64,000 nt of DNA from Charina bottae (taxonomy: Eukaryota > Chordata > Lepidosauria > Squamata > Charinaidae), in contig JALMGJ010000002.1 of NCBI GenBank assembly GCA_023362775.1, positions 56,700,914 through 56,764,913 on the forward strand, read 5' to 3'. A program made the position numbers and the translations under genes. The notes below the pieces were generated by a model, which saw only the letters and a program-made list of their open reading frames with translations, was not told the origin of the DNA and ran no database searches. Positions 33,396-44,459 of this stretch are shown piece by piece (within the stretch, counting starts at the first letter, position 1; every line of letters starts with the position of its first letter).

Positions 33396-34542
33396 AGACA
33401 TAGGAAGATCCAAGATGGCGGCCGCGAGCGGCCGCCGGCTGCGGCTCCGGGAGAATTAAACCCCAAAGCCCCAAAAAACCCTCCTTATACCCACAAATTC
33501 CACCTTGGGGTTTTTGGAGAGGTTGCATCGGGGCCGGGGGTGAGTGGACATCTCCGGAGGAAGCGGTGAGCAGCGGGCGGAGCGGAGTTCGGCGGCTGGG
33601 GTATGCGGCCGCGGCAGAGTCCGGTAGTGTCCGGCGGCAGAGTCCAGCAGTTAGGGCCACGAGTTGCTGGAGCCTTCGGCCTGGGAGAACTCGGAGGCAG
33701 CCGGACAGAACCTGGTGCGATAGACTGAGGCTTCCCCCTTGGGTCCAGCGGAGTCACCGGGAATTCGGCAGAATCTGTGGAGCTGGTAGGCCCAATAGAA
33801 CTGGGAGGGGTGGCCCAGAAGCCCAGCGGAGTTGCCGGAGTCGCGGCCTAGCAGGGCCCAGCAGAGCTTGATGAGCTTGGAGCCTGGTAGCCCTCCCAGA
33901 CGGAGCGACGCAGCGTGGCGGAGTCCGACGGGTCCGGCAGACTTGGGGGGACCCCAGCGAGGAATGGGTGGCTGTGGAGACTGTGGCCCAGCAGCCAGAG
34001 AAAGGACGTTTACGGTGGCCGGTGGAGACCAGCTAGAAACCGCACCGGCACCGAGACGACTGCGGGGTGTGTGGAGTGCGAAGCAGCTCCCCAAAGATTA
34101 ATGAACTGGAACTGGGGTGCTCCCGAGACTGAATGGACTTGTAGATTTTTACATACTTTATATTTGGACTCCACTATTGGGATTAATGAAGATCTTCCCA
34201 ATAGCGTTAGCTTGTTGGTTACTGAAGGACAACCACCCCCACTGCCAGGGCGGCACAAAATTGCGGGGTCTCTTGTGTGAGTGTGGTTCCCCCCCGCAAG
34301 TGAGAGTGGCGGGAGGGGGTCCAGGATTGTATGGGACTGAGTGAGTACCTAACCCTGGGTGAGAGACAGGGTAGGTAAGAGTGGCTGTTTGCCCCTTTGT
34401 GGCTAGTGAGAGAGGCCACAGGGGGCATAGTGAGTGATTGGATTGGTGAATGGAATGGGGTGGTTGAGGCTTTCCAGCGCCGAGAGCTTTCGCTGGTTGC
34501 GCTGGTGGCCTACGACTCCCCAGGAAGATTGAGAGTGAAAGG
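33396..34542 (+). promoter_or_regulatory. L2 5' leader, CpG-rich, with YY1-like start
   Basis: The first 15-30 bases hold AAGATGGCGGC, the YY1 consensus, which sits at the same position in human L1 and fixes transcription starts there. The following 500 bp are CpG-rich like an internal promoter. Function in this L2 is inferred by analogy. Confidence 0.55.
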
Positions 34543-35502
34543 ATGGATAGATGGAAGAGATCCCCGCTTAGATCCAGGTTTTCGAGGGTTCCGGGAGTGG
34601 AGGCGACCGGGCCAGAGAACTCTGGGGACTGTAATGTGGGCAATGCAATCGAGGTGGTGACAGGCAGGAGATATTATGACGGGAACCAGAGGACAGGCCA
34701 TCTTCAGGGAAAGCACCCCCGATGTTTAGTATCGGTGGCGCGTTCCGGTCCTCTGAGTTCAACCCCAGGCTCTGGACAGCAGATCCTCGAGGGCTCCGGT
34801 TTTCGGCTGCTGCTACTCAATGCCAGGTCAGTAAACAACAAAGCCCCTCTCATAAGTGAATTAATCACGGAGAGAGGGGCCGACCTGGCGTGTATTACTG
34901 AGACCTGGCTGGGCCCAGAGGGAGGGGTAGCCCTCTCGGAAATGTGCCCAGCTGGATTTCAGGTGTGGCACCAGCCGAGAGACCGGGGCAGGGGAGGAGG
35001 GGTGGCAGTTATCATCAGAGAGTCTTTGATGGCTTTCAGGGGCCTTGCTCCACAAGTATCCGGATGTGAGACCCTGTTTTTCAAGTTGGGTGCCCGTGAA
35101 CAGTTGGGAGTGTTGCTATTGTACCAGCCTCCCTGCTGCGTAGCAACCTCCCTGCCTGAGCTGCTGGAGGCCGTCTCAGGGTTGGCGGTGGAGTTCCCCA
35201 GGCTTATGGTCTTGGGGGATTTTAACCTGCCGTCCCTGGGACGTGCCTCGGAAGCAGCTCGGGAGTTCATGGCTACCATGGCAGCCATGGGCCTGTCCCA
35301 GATTATTCGGGACCCGACTCGAGACAGTGGACTCACCCCGGATTTGGTTTTCTTGTCAGAGCAATGGCATAGTGACCTGAGGGGAAAGTTAGAACTATCC
35401 CCGTTGTCATGGTCAGATCACGTCCTGATTTCCTTAAGATTCTCTTATGCCGCCCCACTCCGCAGGGAGGCAGGACCTATTCGATTGGTCCGCCCCCGGT
35501 GA
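34543..35502 (+). pseudogene. L2 ORF2, AP endonuclease part
   Basis: A 319-codon frame from ATG 34543. Residues from about 87 form the AP endonuclease: LLLLNARSVNNKAPLISELI, DLACITETWLGPE (catalytic E), GRGGGVAVIIRES, MVLGDFNLPSLG (GDFN), PTRDSGLTPDLVFLS and LSWSDHVLISLRF (SDH). It nicks the target for cDNA priming. TGA 35500-35502 stops it four codons before the next in-frame ATG, and the same frame continues, so a single CGA-to-TGA type change separates it from the reverse transcriptase. The true start could lie elsewhere in the leader. Confidence 0.9.
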
Positions 35503-35505
35503 CTT

Positions 35506-37656
35506 ATGGACCCAATGAGGTTTCAGAGGGAGCTGGGGGTAATACCTGAAGATCTGCTGCACGGTCCAGCGGAGGCATTGGCTGCAGCCTGGAACAGGGA
35601 GGCGGCCAGTGCCTTGGACAGGACCGCGCCGATGCGACCTCTCCAACCCCATTCGACCCGTCACTCCCCGTGGTTTACGGAGGAGTTGAGGGCCTTGAAG
35701 AGGGTGAAGAGACGTCTAGAGCGCCGCTGGAGAAAAACGAAGGCGGAATCGGACCGAACACAATCTAGAGCCGCTATTAAGGCCTACCTTGTGGTGGTAA
35801 GAGCGGCGAAACGTAAATATTTCTCCGCCCTTATTGCATCCTCAGAATGCCGTCCAACGGCCCTGTTCAAGATTACTCGATCTCTCTTGGGTAGGGTGGT
35901 ATCGACCACCCACCTGCAGGGCCGTGTGGAAGAATTTGCTGAGCATCTGCAGGATAAAATCGCTCGGATTCGGTCTAAGTTGGACTCCATGCGTGGAATG
36001 CAATCTGGGGAGATGCCGGGAGAATGGTCTTGCCCTGTTATCTGGGAACGATTTGATCCTGTTGGACCTGAGGAAGTGGACAGGATCTTTCGAATTGTTA
36101 ATTCCACCACATGTGATTTAGATCCCTGCCCTTCCTGGCTGGTGAAATCAGCCAGGGAGGTGACATGTGGATGGGTCCAGGCCACGATTAATACATCCTT
36201 GGCGGAGGGGGTGGTTCCAACTGCCTTTAAAGAGGCACTGGTGCACCCCCTCCTCAAGAAGCCAACCCTGGACCCTACCATCCTGGACAATTTTCGTCCA
36301 GTCTTCCACCTCCCCTTTTTGGGAAAGGTGGTTGAGAAAGTGGTGGCGTTGCAACTTCAAAGGACCCTGGATGAAGCGGATTATCTAGACCCTTTTCAGT
36401 CAGGTTTCAGGCCGGGATATGGGACGGAGACTGCATTGGTCGCGCTTACGGATGATCTCTGGCGGGAGCGGGATGGTGGTAGTGCATCCATCCTTGCTCT
36501 CTTGGATCTCTCAGCGGCATTCGATACCATCGACCATGGTATCCTGTTGGGGCGGCTTAGGGAGTTGGGGGTGGGCGGCGTAGTTTTGCGCTGGTTCACC
36601 TCCTTCCTCCGAGGCCAATCCCAGTCGGTGGTAATAGGAGAGGAGAGATCTGACCCTCGGCCCCTCTTGTGTGGGGTGCCGCAGGGTTCGGTTCTCTCTC
36701 CTCTCCTATTTAACATCTACATGAAACTGCTGGGCGAGGTCATCCGACACCATGGGATGAGGTATCATCAGTATGCGGATGATACTCAACTGTACATCTA
36801 CATCCCTGGTGAAGTAAGTGATGCAGTGACAACCCTATCCCAGTGCCTGGGGGCTGTGAGGGCCTGGATGGGGAACAACAGGCTACAATTGAACCCTAGC
36901 AAGACCGAGTGGCTGTGGATTGATGGCCTAGCGTCTTCTGGGAAATTATCATCTTTGGTTCTTGATGGGGTAGCACTGCCCCATTCGGAACCGGTGCGCA
37001 ACTTGGGGGTCCTTCTAGACTCACGACTCCTGCTCGAAGAGCAGGTGGCAGTCGTGGCTAGGAGGGCTTTCGCACAACTTCGGTTGGTGCACCAATTGCA
37101 CCCATTCCTGGATCGCGACGCCCTCCGAACAGTCACTCATGCTCTCGTCATCTCCCATGTAGATTATTGCAATGCGCTCTACATGGGGCTACCCTTGAAG
37201 ACTATCCGGAAGCTTCAGCTAGTGCAGAATGCGGCCGCGCGAGCAATTTTGGGTGCACCAAAATCTGCACACATAACACCTCTGCTCCGCGAGCTGCATT
37301 GGGTGCCGGTCTGCTTCCGGGTACAATTCAAGGTGTTGGTTATTACCTTTAAAGCCCTACATGGCATGGGGCCAGAATACCTGAAGGACCGTCTTATCCC
37401 CATTTTATCGACCCGCCCCACCAGGTCATTCAGAGAGGGCCTGCTAGAAACCCCATCAATTAAAGAATGTCATCGGATGGGGTCTAGGAGGTGGGCCTTC
37501 TCTGTGGTAGCGCCCACACTGTGGAACATCTTGCCCCCAGAGTTGAGGCAGATCTCCTCCCTCCCGACCTTTAGGAAAGAGCTGAAGACCTGGTTCTGCC
37601 GCCTGGCATGGGAAGGAGGAAAGGATAGTTCCTCATGGGGGTGGTTAATTCCTTAA
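35506..37656 (+). pseudogene. L2 ORF2, reverse transcriptase part
   Basis: A 716-codon frame in phase with the endonuclease; the first ATG is internal rather than a natural start. After a basic linker (LKRVKRRLERRWRKTKAE) come DLDPCPSWLVKSA, LVHPLLKKPTLDPTILDNFR, QSGFRPGYGTETALVALTDD, LLDLSAAFDTIDHGILLGRL, CGVPQGSVLSPLLFNIYM, the catalytic YHQYADDTQLYIY and NNRLQLNPSKTEWLWIDG, then a C-terminus with ITPLLRELHWVPVCFRVQFK and LWNILPPELRQ. No stop or frameshift is seen inside, so the whole ORF2 lacks only one codon repair to be open; this copy as it stands cannot make the full protein without readthrough. Confidence 0.92.
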
Positions 37657-37909
37657 TTTATTGTCCTTCGTTTAATTCCATCTCCATCTGGATTTATAAT
37701 TATTTATTAATTTATACATTGTACATTGATGTTTTATCCTGTTTTAATCTATTTTATTGTAAACCACCCAGAGTTCCCCGTTGGGGGAGATGGGCGGTTA
37801 TATAAATTTAATTAATTAAATAAATAAATAAATAAATAAAAATACAGTCATTAGTTGCAAATAAGAGTTAAACATTTGATCAACAATGTCTAATTCAAAG
37901 CCTCTTGAA

Positions 37910-38246
37910 AGGTAAAGGTAAAGGTAAAGGTTCCCCCCGCACATTTGTGCAGTCGTGTCCGACTCTAGGGGCCGGTGCTCATCTCCGTTTGTTAGCCGAA
38001 GAGCCAGCGTTGTCCGAAGACGCTTCCACGGTCATGTGGCTGGCATGACGCACACAGAACGCTGTTACCTACCCACCGAAGTGGTACCTATTCATCTACT
38101 TGCACTTGCATGCTTTCAAATTGCTAGGTTGGCAAGAGCTGGAGCTAGTGCGGGAGCTCACTCCGCACGCAGGGCTAGGGATTCGAACCTCCGAACTTGT
38201 GACCTTCCGATCGACAAGCCTGGTGTCTTACCCGCTGAGCCACCAC
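37910..38246 (-). mobile_element. Sauria SINE with 10-bp TSD
   Basis: The minus strand has a tRNA-like head (ggctcagcgggtaagacacc, B box ggttcgaatccc), a body with tagatgaataggtaccactt, and a BovB-type 3' end (gagtcggacacgactgcac..) closing in (CTTTAC)n. gcctcttgaa flanks it at 37900-37909 and 38247-38256. Mobilisation by BovB is established for this family. Confidence 0.93.
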
Positions 38247-38256
38247 GCCTCTTGAA

Positions 38257-38744
38257 CTATGCAGATGGTGAATTTCCCATTAGCCATTGTTCCCAGGAAT
38301 AATAAGACAAACTTTAATGCTCCCATTGCTCTGCCTGTTGTTGTATGTGACAGAATGAATGTTTTTTGAAACACATACATATAGCATACACAGGATGGAT
38401 GGATGGATAAATATAAATTATTTGAGGATTAAGTCTTTTCAGATTGGTTTGTAAAGCAATTTGTGGTGCTAAATGTTGATTGCACACTGGGGATTTTATA
38501 TGTTTTTGTAATATCAATAATTAATACATGGTTTGATGTAATTGAAATGAAATGAAAGCATTTTCCAGTACAGGGACTTTTTTAAACCTACAGTACTTCT
38601 TCAATTGTCACTGTACATTTACTGGCACTTTTCAATTACTTATTCTGAGATTAAAGTAAACAGGAGAAGGTAAGGTGCTTGGCTGAAACCCAAGCTCACT
38701 TGCTTTGCTAACTTGAGTCTCTTGGTTCATCTTCCATCATTGGC
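38257..38744. other. Unassigned sequence
   Basis: No gene recognised; a short (GGAT)n lies at 38393-38408. Confidence 0.45.
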
Positions 38745-39088
38745 CTCAGGCACAATCTTTCCCCCATTTTCCTCCCTGCTTTGTCTTCTGTGCCTAGGAA
38801 GATTAAGACCATTTCACAAGCTCAACAGCAGCATGGTGATCTTAACGATCCTCCTTTAGATGATAAAAGGACTTAAAATAACATCTCAATATAACCATGA
38901 CCTAGCCCCAGGTGTAAAGTCACACAGCTACCTAGAAACATATTTAGGATTCCCTTACTAACTTTGCTCAGACTGAAGAAGCTCCTTGGATAAGGAGCGA
39001 AACGTTTCCACTGAGAAAATAGAAATCCAGTTGACATGATTCAAGCTACAGACAATTCCACCTGGATGACTGAGAACCTTCATAGACA
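38745..39088 (+). mobile_element. Penelope-like element 3' tail, second copy
   Basis: Same family as 8098-8640 but on the plus strand: ggcacaatctttcccccat...tcttctgtgcctaggaag, then the non-coding tail with CTGAAGA...GAAAC at 38972-39003, ending gactgagaaccttcat. The coding part is shorter and broken. It directly abuts the 430-bp repeat arm. Confidence 0.72.
38965..39020 (+). ncRNA. Hammerhead-like core in PLE tail
   Basis: CTGAAGA-agctccttggataaggagc-GAAAC shows a stem II that can pair (gctcctt with aaggagc) better than in the 8.2-kb copy. Core residues CUGANGA and GAAA are all present. Confidence 0.6.
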
Positions 39089-39089
39089 T

Positions 39090-39519
39090 ATCACACTGTA
39101 ACGTCACCATTATATACATGCATGTGATGCCATAGTGACCATACAAAAGGGGTGGAGCTTGCACCCAAACATTATGACACATATTTCATCATTTCCCCTT
39201 CCACTCCTCCTGAGTGACTGCCTATGCTTGTGTTCACAACGGTGTGGTCTTTTTCTCCAATCTGGAATGAACTCCTACAAGAAGTTTAAAATCTCTTTCT
39301 CATTTCGATTCCTATCACCTCTCCCATCCACTATTTATTCTAAAAAAGCCATTCACCCAGTTTTAATTGCATTAAAGTGTCACACCTAGTTTCAGTTCAT
39401 GTGAATGCTCTCTTACTTATCAGCTGCCCCTCTTCTATCGTTCAGATTTGAGCTCTGCTCTGCCTCTCCTGTCACCTGCAATTCTCTTACAAATGAAGAC
39501 TTCATCAAAGTCTTGCGGG
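39090..39519 (+). repeat. Inverted repeat arm A (430 bp)
   Basis: Identical to the reverse complement of 41866-42295 except two substitutions that I could find (near 39211 and 39294). It contains no recognised protein; an 84-codon open frame is shared by both arms but has no known domain. It is followed immediately by a BovB tail. Confidence 0.95.
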
Positions 39520-39612
39520 AGGAGCTGGGGATGGTAATGGCCGACAGGAAGCTCTGGCGTGGGCTGGTCCATAAAGTCACAAAGAGTCGGAAGCGACTGA
39601 ACAAATAAACAA
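39520..39612 (+). mobile_element. BovB 3' tail
   Basis: ggagctggggatggtaatgg, gacaggaagctctggcg, gggctggtccataaagtcac and gagtcggaagcgactgaac form the last 90 bp of BovB. It joins arm A directly at gcggg|aggagc. Confidence 0.8.
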
Positions 39613-40408
39613 CAAATCTGCCAACTAAACTAACATTAACCAAAAATATAAAAATTATCCAAACAGCATAAACATTTATCTAAACCCTTAAAAAAACCAT
39701 CCTGATAACCACATTTAAACAATAACCTAGGCATTTACCAAAAATGTAAGAATTTTCAAAACAGCATAACCATTTATCCAAACCTTTAAGAAACCATCCT
39801 GATAAACACATTTAGACAATTATCCCACTTCAAAGTAAACCAAGGCATTTACATGTCTCAGTATTATGTACAGAGCTCGATGCGATGTCAGGCTCTAGCG
39901 ACAAGCCGGTCGGTTAGCCCCCGTTGCAACTAAATGCATCAACCAATTACCAACTTCCAGTTGATCTGGAAAAAAGCTGACCCTGCAAAAAAGAGGGATA
40001 AACACTAGGATGATAATGAAGAAGAGTATTATGTACAGATCTTTCTTGTCAATTTCAAATTCTACAACCTGCTTTAAAAAGCCCAAACCTGCTTTAAAAA
40101 GTCCAAAATCTTCCACCCTCGGGTTTATTCTCTTTCTTGATCATGATGTGGTGGCAACACTATCTTCTTATCTTCAGCTTTTGACAACTCAATTTTCCTT
40201 TGTCTATTTAAATGTAAGTCACCAATTCTCATCTTTTTCTCTGGAGAAACCACTTTACTCTTAAGGTAGTTTTCAGACTTATCAGTTTCTCTTGATTTTC
40301 ATGACAATTTGGACTCCACAAATTCTGAGAAATGCTCCAAGACTTGAATAACAGCATTGTAGAAATCTTTAAATATCAAATTAATTTCCTCCATATTTCT
40401 TAACAGTA

Positions 40409-40428
40409 AGGCGCCCTCTAGTGCCTCA
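40409..40428 (-). promoter_or_regulatory. Candidate CTCF site
   Basis: Minus strand gaggcactagagggcgcctt is close to the CTCF consensus (CCASYAGRGGGCR). Motif only. Confidence 0.35.
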
Positions 40429-41578
40429 GGAAGGTAAAGTCATTAACATTGTAACTGAACACTCTCTCCAGCCATTTTATCCAATCAGGAAAATAAAAAG
40501 TTATAACAAACAGCATTCCCATGGGAAAGTGAAAGCAAATAGATCAGAACTCCAATCCACAGATTCAACGAAGAAGAGAAAGTTTTATATTCCTCAAAAA
40601 TCACTTTAATAAAAAAGCAATAAAAAACACAAAATTCTTTAAATCTCAATTTAACAAATTATATACAAAAAGCCAAATTACCAAGTTAATAATTTTCAAA
40701 AATAATTAGAGTCACCAATAGATTCTGCATTTCTTTGTTGTAGAAAGCGTCTCTTTGGTAAAATTCAAAAAAAAAACAAAAACACCTTAGTGCTGTAGAA
40801 ATGGGGTGGGCAGCTTTAAGGTCCATTTTGGCTTCAGAGCAGCCTGGGAAGAAGATGACAGCCTCACCTCCCAGCTGATCGCTTACCAGTCAATCGCGAA
40901 ACACCATTTTGCGGTCTTCTGGCTGTGACCAGCCGTCTGGAGAACACATGGGGTGATTCCTGGGGTTCTCCTTAATCCAGAGAACGTTTCTGGGCTCCAA
41001 GGAAGCCTGCCTGAGCCCAAGAAAAAAAGCCACTGTGACAAGTCAGTCCGCAGACAGCGGAAAAAAACAGCTCAATCCGCCATTGTCCCCACCGGAAGTC
41101 CACCAACATTGATTTCTTTTTTAATATGCTGCAATTTGTGATGTCAAGGTAAAGATCCACTCAAGCTGAGCTCTTCTGGCAACTAAGAGCCCTTCCACAC
41201 ATCCTGCTTATTGCAGTGCAAAGCCCCACCAATACTGTTTGCTGAGGATGCCTCCTAGGCAGGCTGAAGGTGATTCAAGGTATTTTGACATGACAGTAGG
41301 AAAAACAGAAGATAACCTCCCATCCAGACCATCCCAGGCATGTCAAAGAGGACACTTGAGGTGACATGGTTGTGGGTGGCAAACTGCTTATCTTTCACTT
41401 TTTCTTTTATTCTTTCATATTTCTTCCTTTTTTCTACTTTTCCTTTTATGTTTCTGAAGTTTTTTAATCTTATGTAAAATTTTCTTTTAATAAAAATTAT
41501 ATTTAAATAAACTCTAATAAAATTCAGTGGCAAAATATATACAGTATATAGAATCTCAATGGGGTGAATACATACGTA

Positions 41579-41692
41579 CATGTAACAAGGTGAAATTTTA
41601 AAATGCTTCCTGAACTTTTTGCCACATGTATTTTAAATATAGTTCTTGTGGTGTCTTCCAGGAAGCATTTTAAATATTCACTTTGTTACATG
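41579..41692. repeat. Short hairpin element, 34-bp inverted arms
   Basis: catgtaacaaggtgaaattt..gcttcctg (41579-41612) pairs with the reverse complement of 41659-41692, with about three mismatches, around a 46-bp loop. It could be a small MITE. Confidence 0.6.
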
Positions 41693-41865
41693 CATTTGTA
41701 ATGAATTCATTGTACATTATTGTTGTGGCTGTTTTTTATTTCCACCATTGTGAGGAGGACTGCTGCTTGCTCCATGACTTAACCAATCCAACTCTATTTT
41801 ACATACATGGCCATCTGGGAGGAGATGCAGTGTCACTGAGGCTGGTTTATAGTATTCCCATTTAG

Positions 41866-42295
41866 CCCGCAAGACTTTGATGAAGTCTTCATTTGTAAGA
41901 GAATTGCAGGTGACAGGAGAGGCAGAGCAGAGCTCAAATCTGAACGATAGAAGAGGGGCAGCTGATAAGTAAGAGAGCATTCACATGAACTGAAACTAGG
42001 TGTGACACTTTAATGCAATTAAAACTGGGTGAATGGCTTTTTTAGAATAAATAGTGGATGGGAGAGGTGATAGGAATCGAAATGAGAAGGAGATTTTAAA
42101 CTTCTTGTAGGAGTTCATTCCAGATTGGAGAAAAAGACCACACCGTTGTGAACACAAGCATAGGCAGTCACTCAGGAGGGGTGGAAGGGGAAATGATGAA
42201 ATATGTGTCATAATGTTTGGGTGCAAGCTCCACCCCTTTTGTATGGTCACTATGGCATCACATGCATGTATATAATGGTGACGTTACAGTGTGAT
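41866..42295 (-). repeat. Inverted repeat arm B (430 bp)
   Basis: Reverse complement of arm A with two differences. Flanks are unrelated to those of arm A on both sides, so the homology boundaries are sharp. Confidence 0.95.
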
Positions 42296-44459
42296 GTTAC
42301 AATGCACGTTTCATTCATTCTGATGAAACCTGTGGCTTCTGTGGAGGTCCATGATGCAAGTTGCAAATGAGAAAACGAAGGGACAAAGAGTTAAACCTCT
42401 CCCCAAATTCCAGTTGGAAAGTCTTGTGCCTACTATCTACTTTATTTTAAAAAATCATATAGTTGCTAATTATATGGGTCACAAGATCATATTTGTTTTG
42501 CCGTAAGCATAAGGAAATCAAAGATGAGCTGAAGAGAAACTAGAGGATGTAGTGAATAAAGAGGATGGCCCTGAAGAACAGAGGAAAGATCTACTACCAA
42601 GGCAACAATCAGATGAATGAAACTTCAGCCCAGGCCAAGAAAGTAATTTGTGAAAACACTTCAGACAGTGCCCCCACCATGAAGACAAAAGCAATCAAGA
42701 TGGCATCCGTGATTGTGTAGACACGGTCACCGTCTTGATCATTGGACAACGCCCCCCCCCCCAGACATCCATGACAGAGAAGTGGATATGGATGCTTGAC
42801 TTGCAAATATTGAAATTAAAAATGGATTCTCTGAAGCAAAAGTGGCCTATTCAGAAGCTTCATATGCAACCCCAAGGGACCTCTCAAAAGTGTTACTAAC
42901 CTATAATTTTTAATCTAAGGAGGGGGGGAAGCAAATATTAAATACATGACTAAAGAACAATATCATGGTTATTCCATTTTAATTTAAGGTAAATAAAGTG
43001 AAATCCATTTTTATCTAATTCCAACCCACTGTTTTGGGAGTATGCCCCCCGGGACACCATTCAAAGCCAAGTCTGGCTCTCAGTCCAGAAAATGTTGTGC
43101 GCATTTGACTAAAAGCGACTTCAAGATGCACCTTAAGCCAAATGTCTTCATAAAAGCATATAACAATTGCATAGCATTCCACTGCTTATAGTCTACAGTC
43201 ATCCAGTGAGGTGATTGGTCTCATGCTACTTCTGTAGCAAATAATGAAGAACCTGTTGGGTAAAAGTCCTACTGAAGACAGTTAATTTTTGAAATACTTA
43301 GATGTACTAAAAATGTAGAAAGCAAAATAGCAACACAAGATGAAATGTCCCTCCTGGAGACATATGATAGAGCGGGCCAGGGTGACTTCCATAAAAATAA
43401 ATTTGTTATAGAAAAATGATGCCAGAAGATGGCTATGTGCTGAAAACTGATATACGACACCATGAAATCACACACACAAAAAATAAATGAAAATGGTGGA
43501 ATGATTTCATGGGCTGTTAGATGGAAATTTAAAAGCAATCAGACGACTGTGAGAGGAGAGAGGATGATAGCACTGTCTTTCTCTTTCTTTTTTTCTGTGG
43601 CCATTTGGATATCGGAGATATGTGACTGAGGAGAGAACTTTCACTGATGATTTTTTATGGTATGTGCTACTTCTATTTCAACATTTCTTTATTAGGAGGC
43701 CATAATAATTTTAACCCTGGTTATGAATGCTTAACCTGAACATCAGCAAGTATTAGACATTCAAATACAATGAATTTTATAAATCTTTTCTCAAGGTTTT
43801 TGGCTGCAGTTTTAACTGAATGTGAAGTGCAAAGCTACTGAGAGGTTGTTTTCCAGGTAATTAGATACAAAGAGAGGTGAAATTCATTTGACAAAGGAAC
43901 AATGCACAAAATAATTGTTTTTTATAATGTACAAACAAATACAAACCTACATACATATATGATCCGTTCAAAAATTGGATTGCTACAATAATATAGGAAA
44001 GGGTTAGGAGATTACAAAAACTTCTTTTTGAAAGCAAATTATTGATGAATTCTGTCAATGTAATTAAAAAGCAAAGCAACACACAATTGATTTTTGTCCT
44101 AAATCTTTATTTTTATAGGATCATACAGTATATGAGGAAATACAGCTGCAATAGCATAGAAGATATTTTGGGAAAGACTGTTTTTAAATGGAAAATTTCT
44201 TATGCTAAGCATTAATCCTGTTCATTTCATTTATGAAAGTTTGCAGTCCCTAAAGACAATGGGAACTGAGAATAGGCCAGTAGAACACCTTCCTGGTAAC
44301 CCAATTAGGGTGCATATGTTACCCCAATGTGAAACCAGTGTGACTGACTGTGAATACATCTGGGTGTTATGTCTAGAATTGAGAAGTATATTAAAGGAGC
44401 AATTGCATTAGAGCTTTGAATCAACAAACCTATGTAACAATGTTACCTTCAGTGGTTGG
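42296..44459. other. Unassigned sequence
   Basis: No gene, terminal repeat or known SINE recognised. A C run lies at 42752-42762. Short open frames have no domain. Confidence 0.45.

Larger units (their letters stand above)
33396..37842 (+). mobile_element. Full-length L2-clade LINE with 9-bp TSD
   Basis: A 4.45-kb element bounded by tacagtcat at 33387-33395 and 37843-37851. It begins with a CpG-rich leader (caagatggcggccgc at 33411), contains AP endonuclease and reverse transcriptase in one frame broken only by TGA 35500-35502, and ends with ccacccagagttcc..gatgggcggttatataaattt plus (AAAT)n. Complete length and a clean duplication indicate a recent, promoter-bearing insertion. No separate ORF1 is convincing in the first 1.1 kb. 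Confidence 0.93.
39613..41865. other. Spacer between the inverted arms; possible old L1 5' region
   Basis: No confident gene. On the minus strand 41100-40800 contains cttccggtggggacaatggcgg and GC-rich leader-like sequence, and 40420-39880 reads patchily like a coiled-coil ORF1 (NMEEINLIFKDFYNAV, ISK-like segments). This could be a decayed L1 5' UTR and ORF1 on the minus strand, but the case is weak. A small hairpin element lies at 41579-41692. Confidence 0.35.

Noticed and set aside
33207..33660. Minus-strand frames with HSFIHSFIHS or CVCVCV runs
   Set aside because: Translations of (GAAT)n and (ACACAT)n repeats.
33396..33960. CpG island of a host gene
   Set aside because: It begins exactly at the TSD-marked 5' end of the full-length L2 and is that element's leader.
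39093..42290. Shared 84-codon frame as a conserved gene duplicated in both arms
   Set aside because: Its conservation is explained by 99.5% identity of the whole arm, including non-coding parts; no coding signature.
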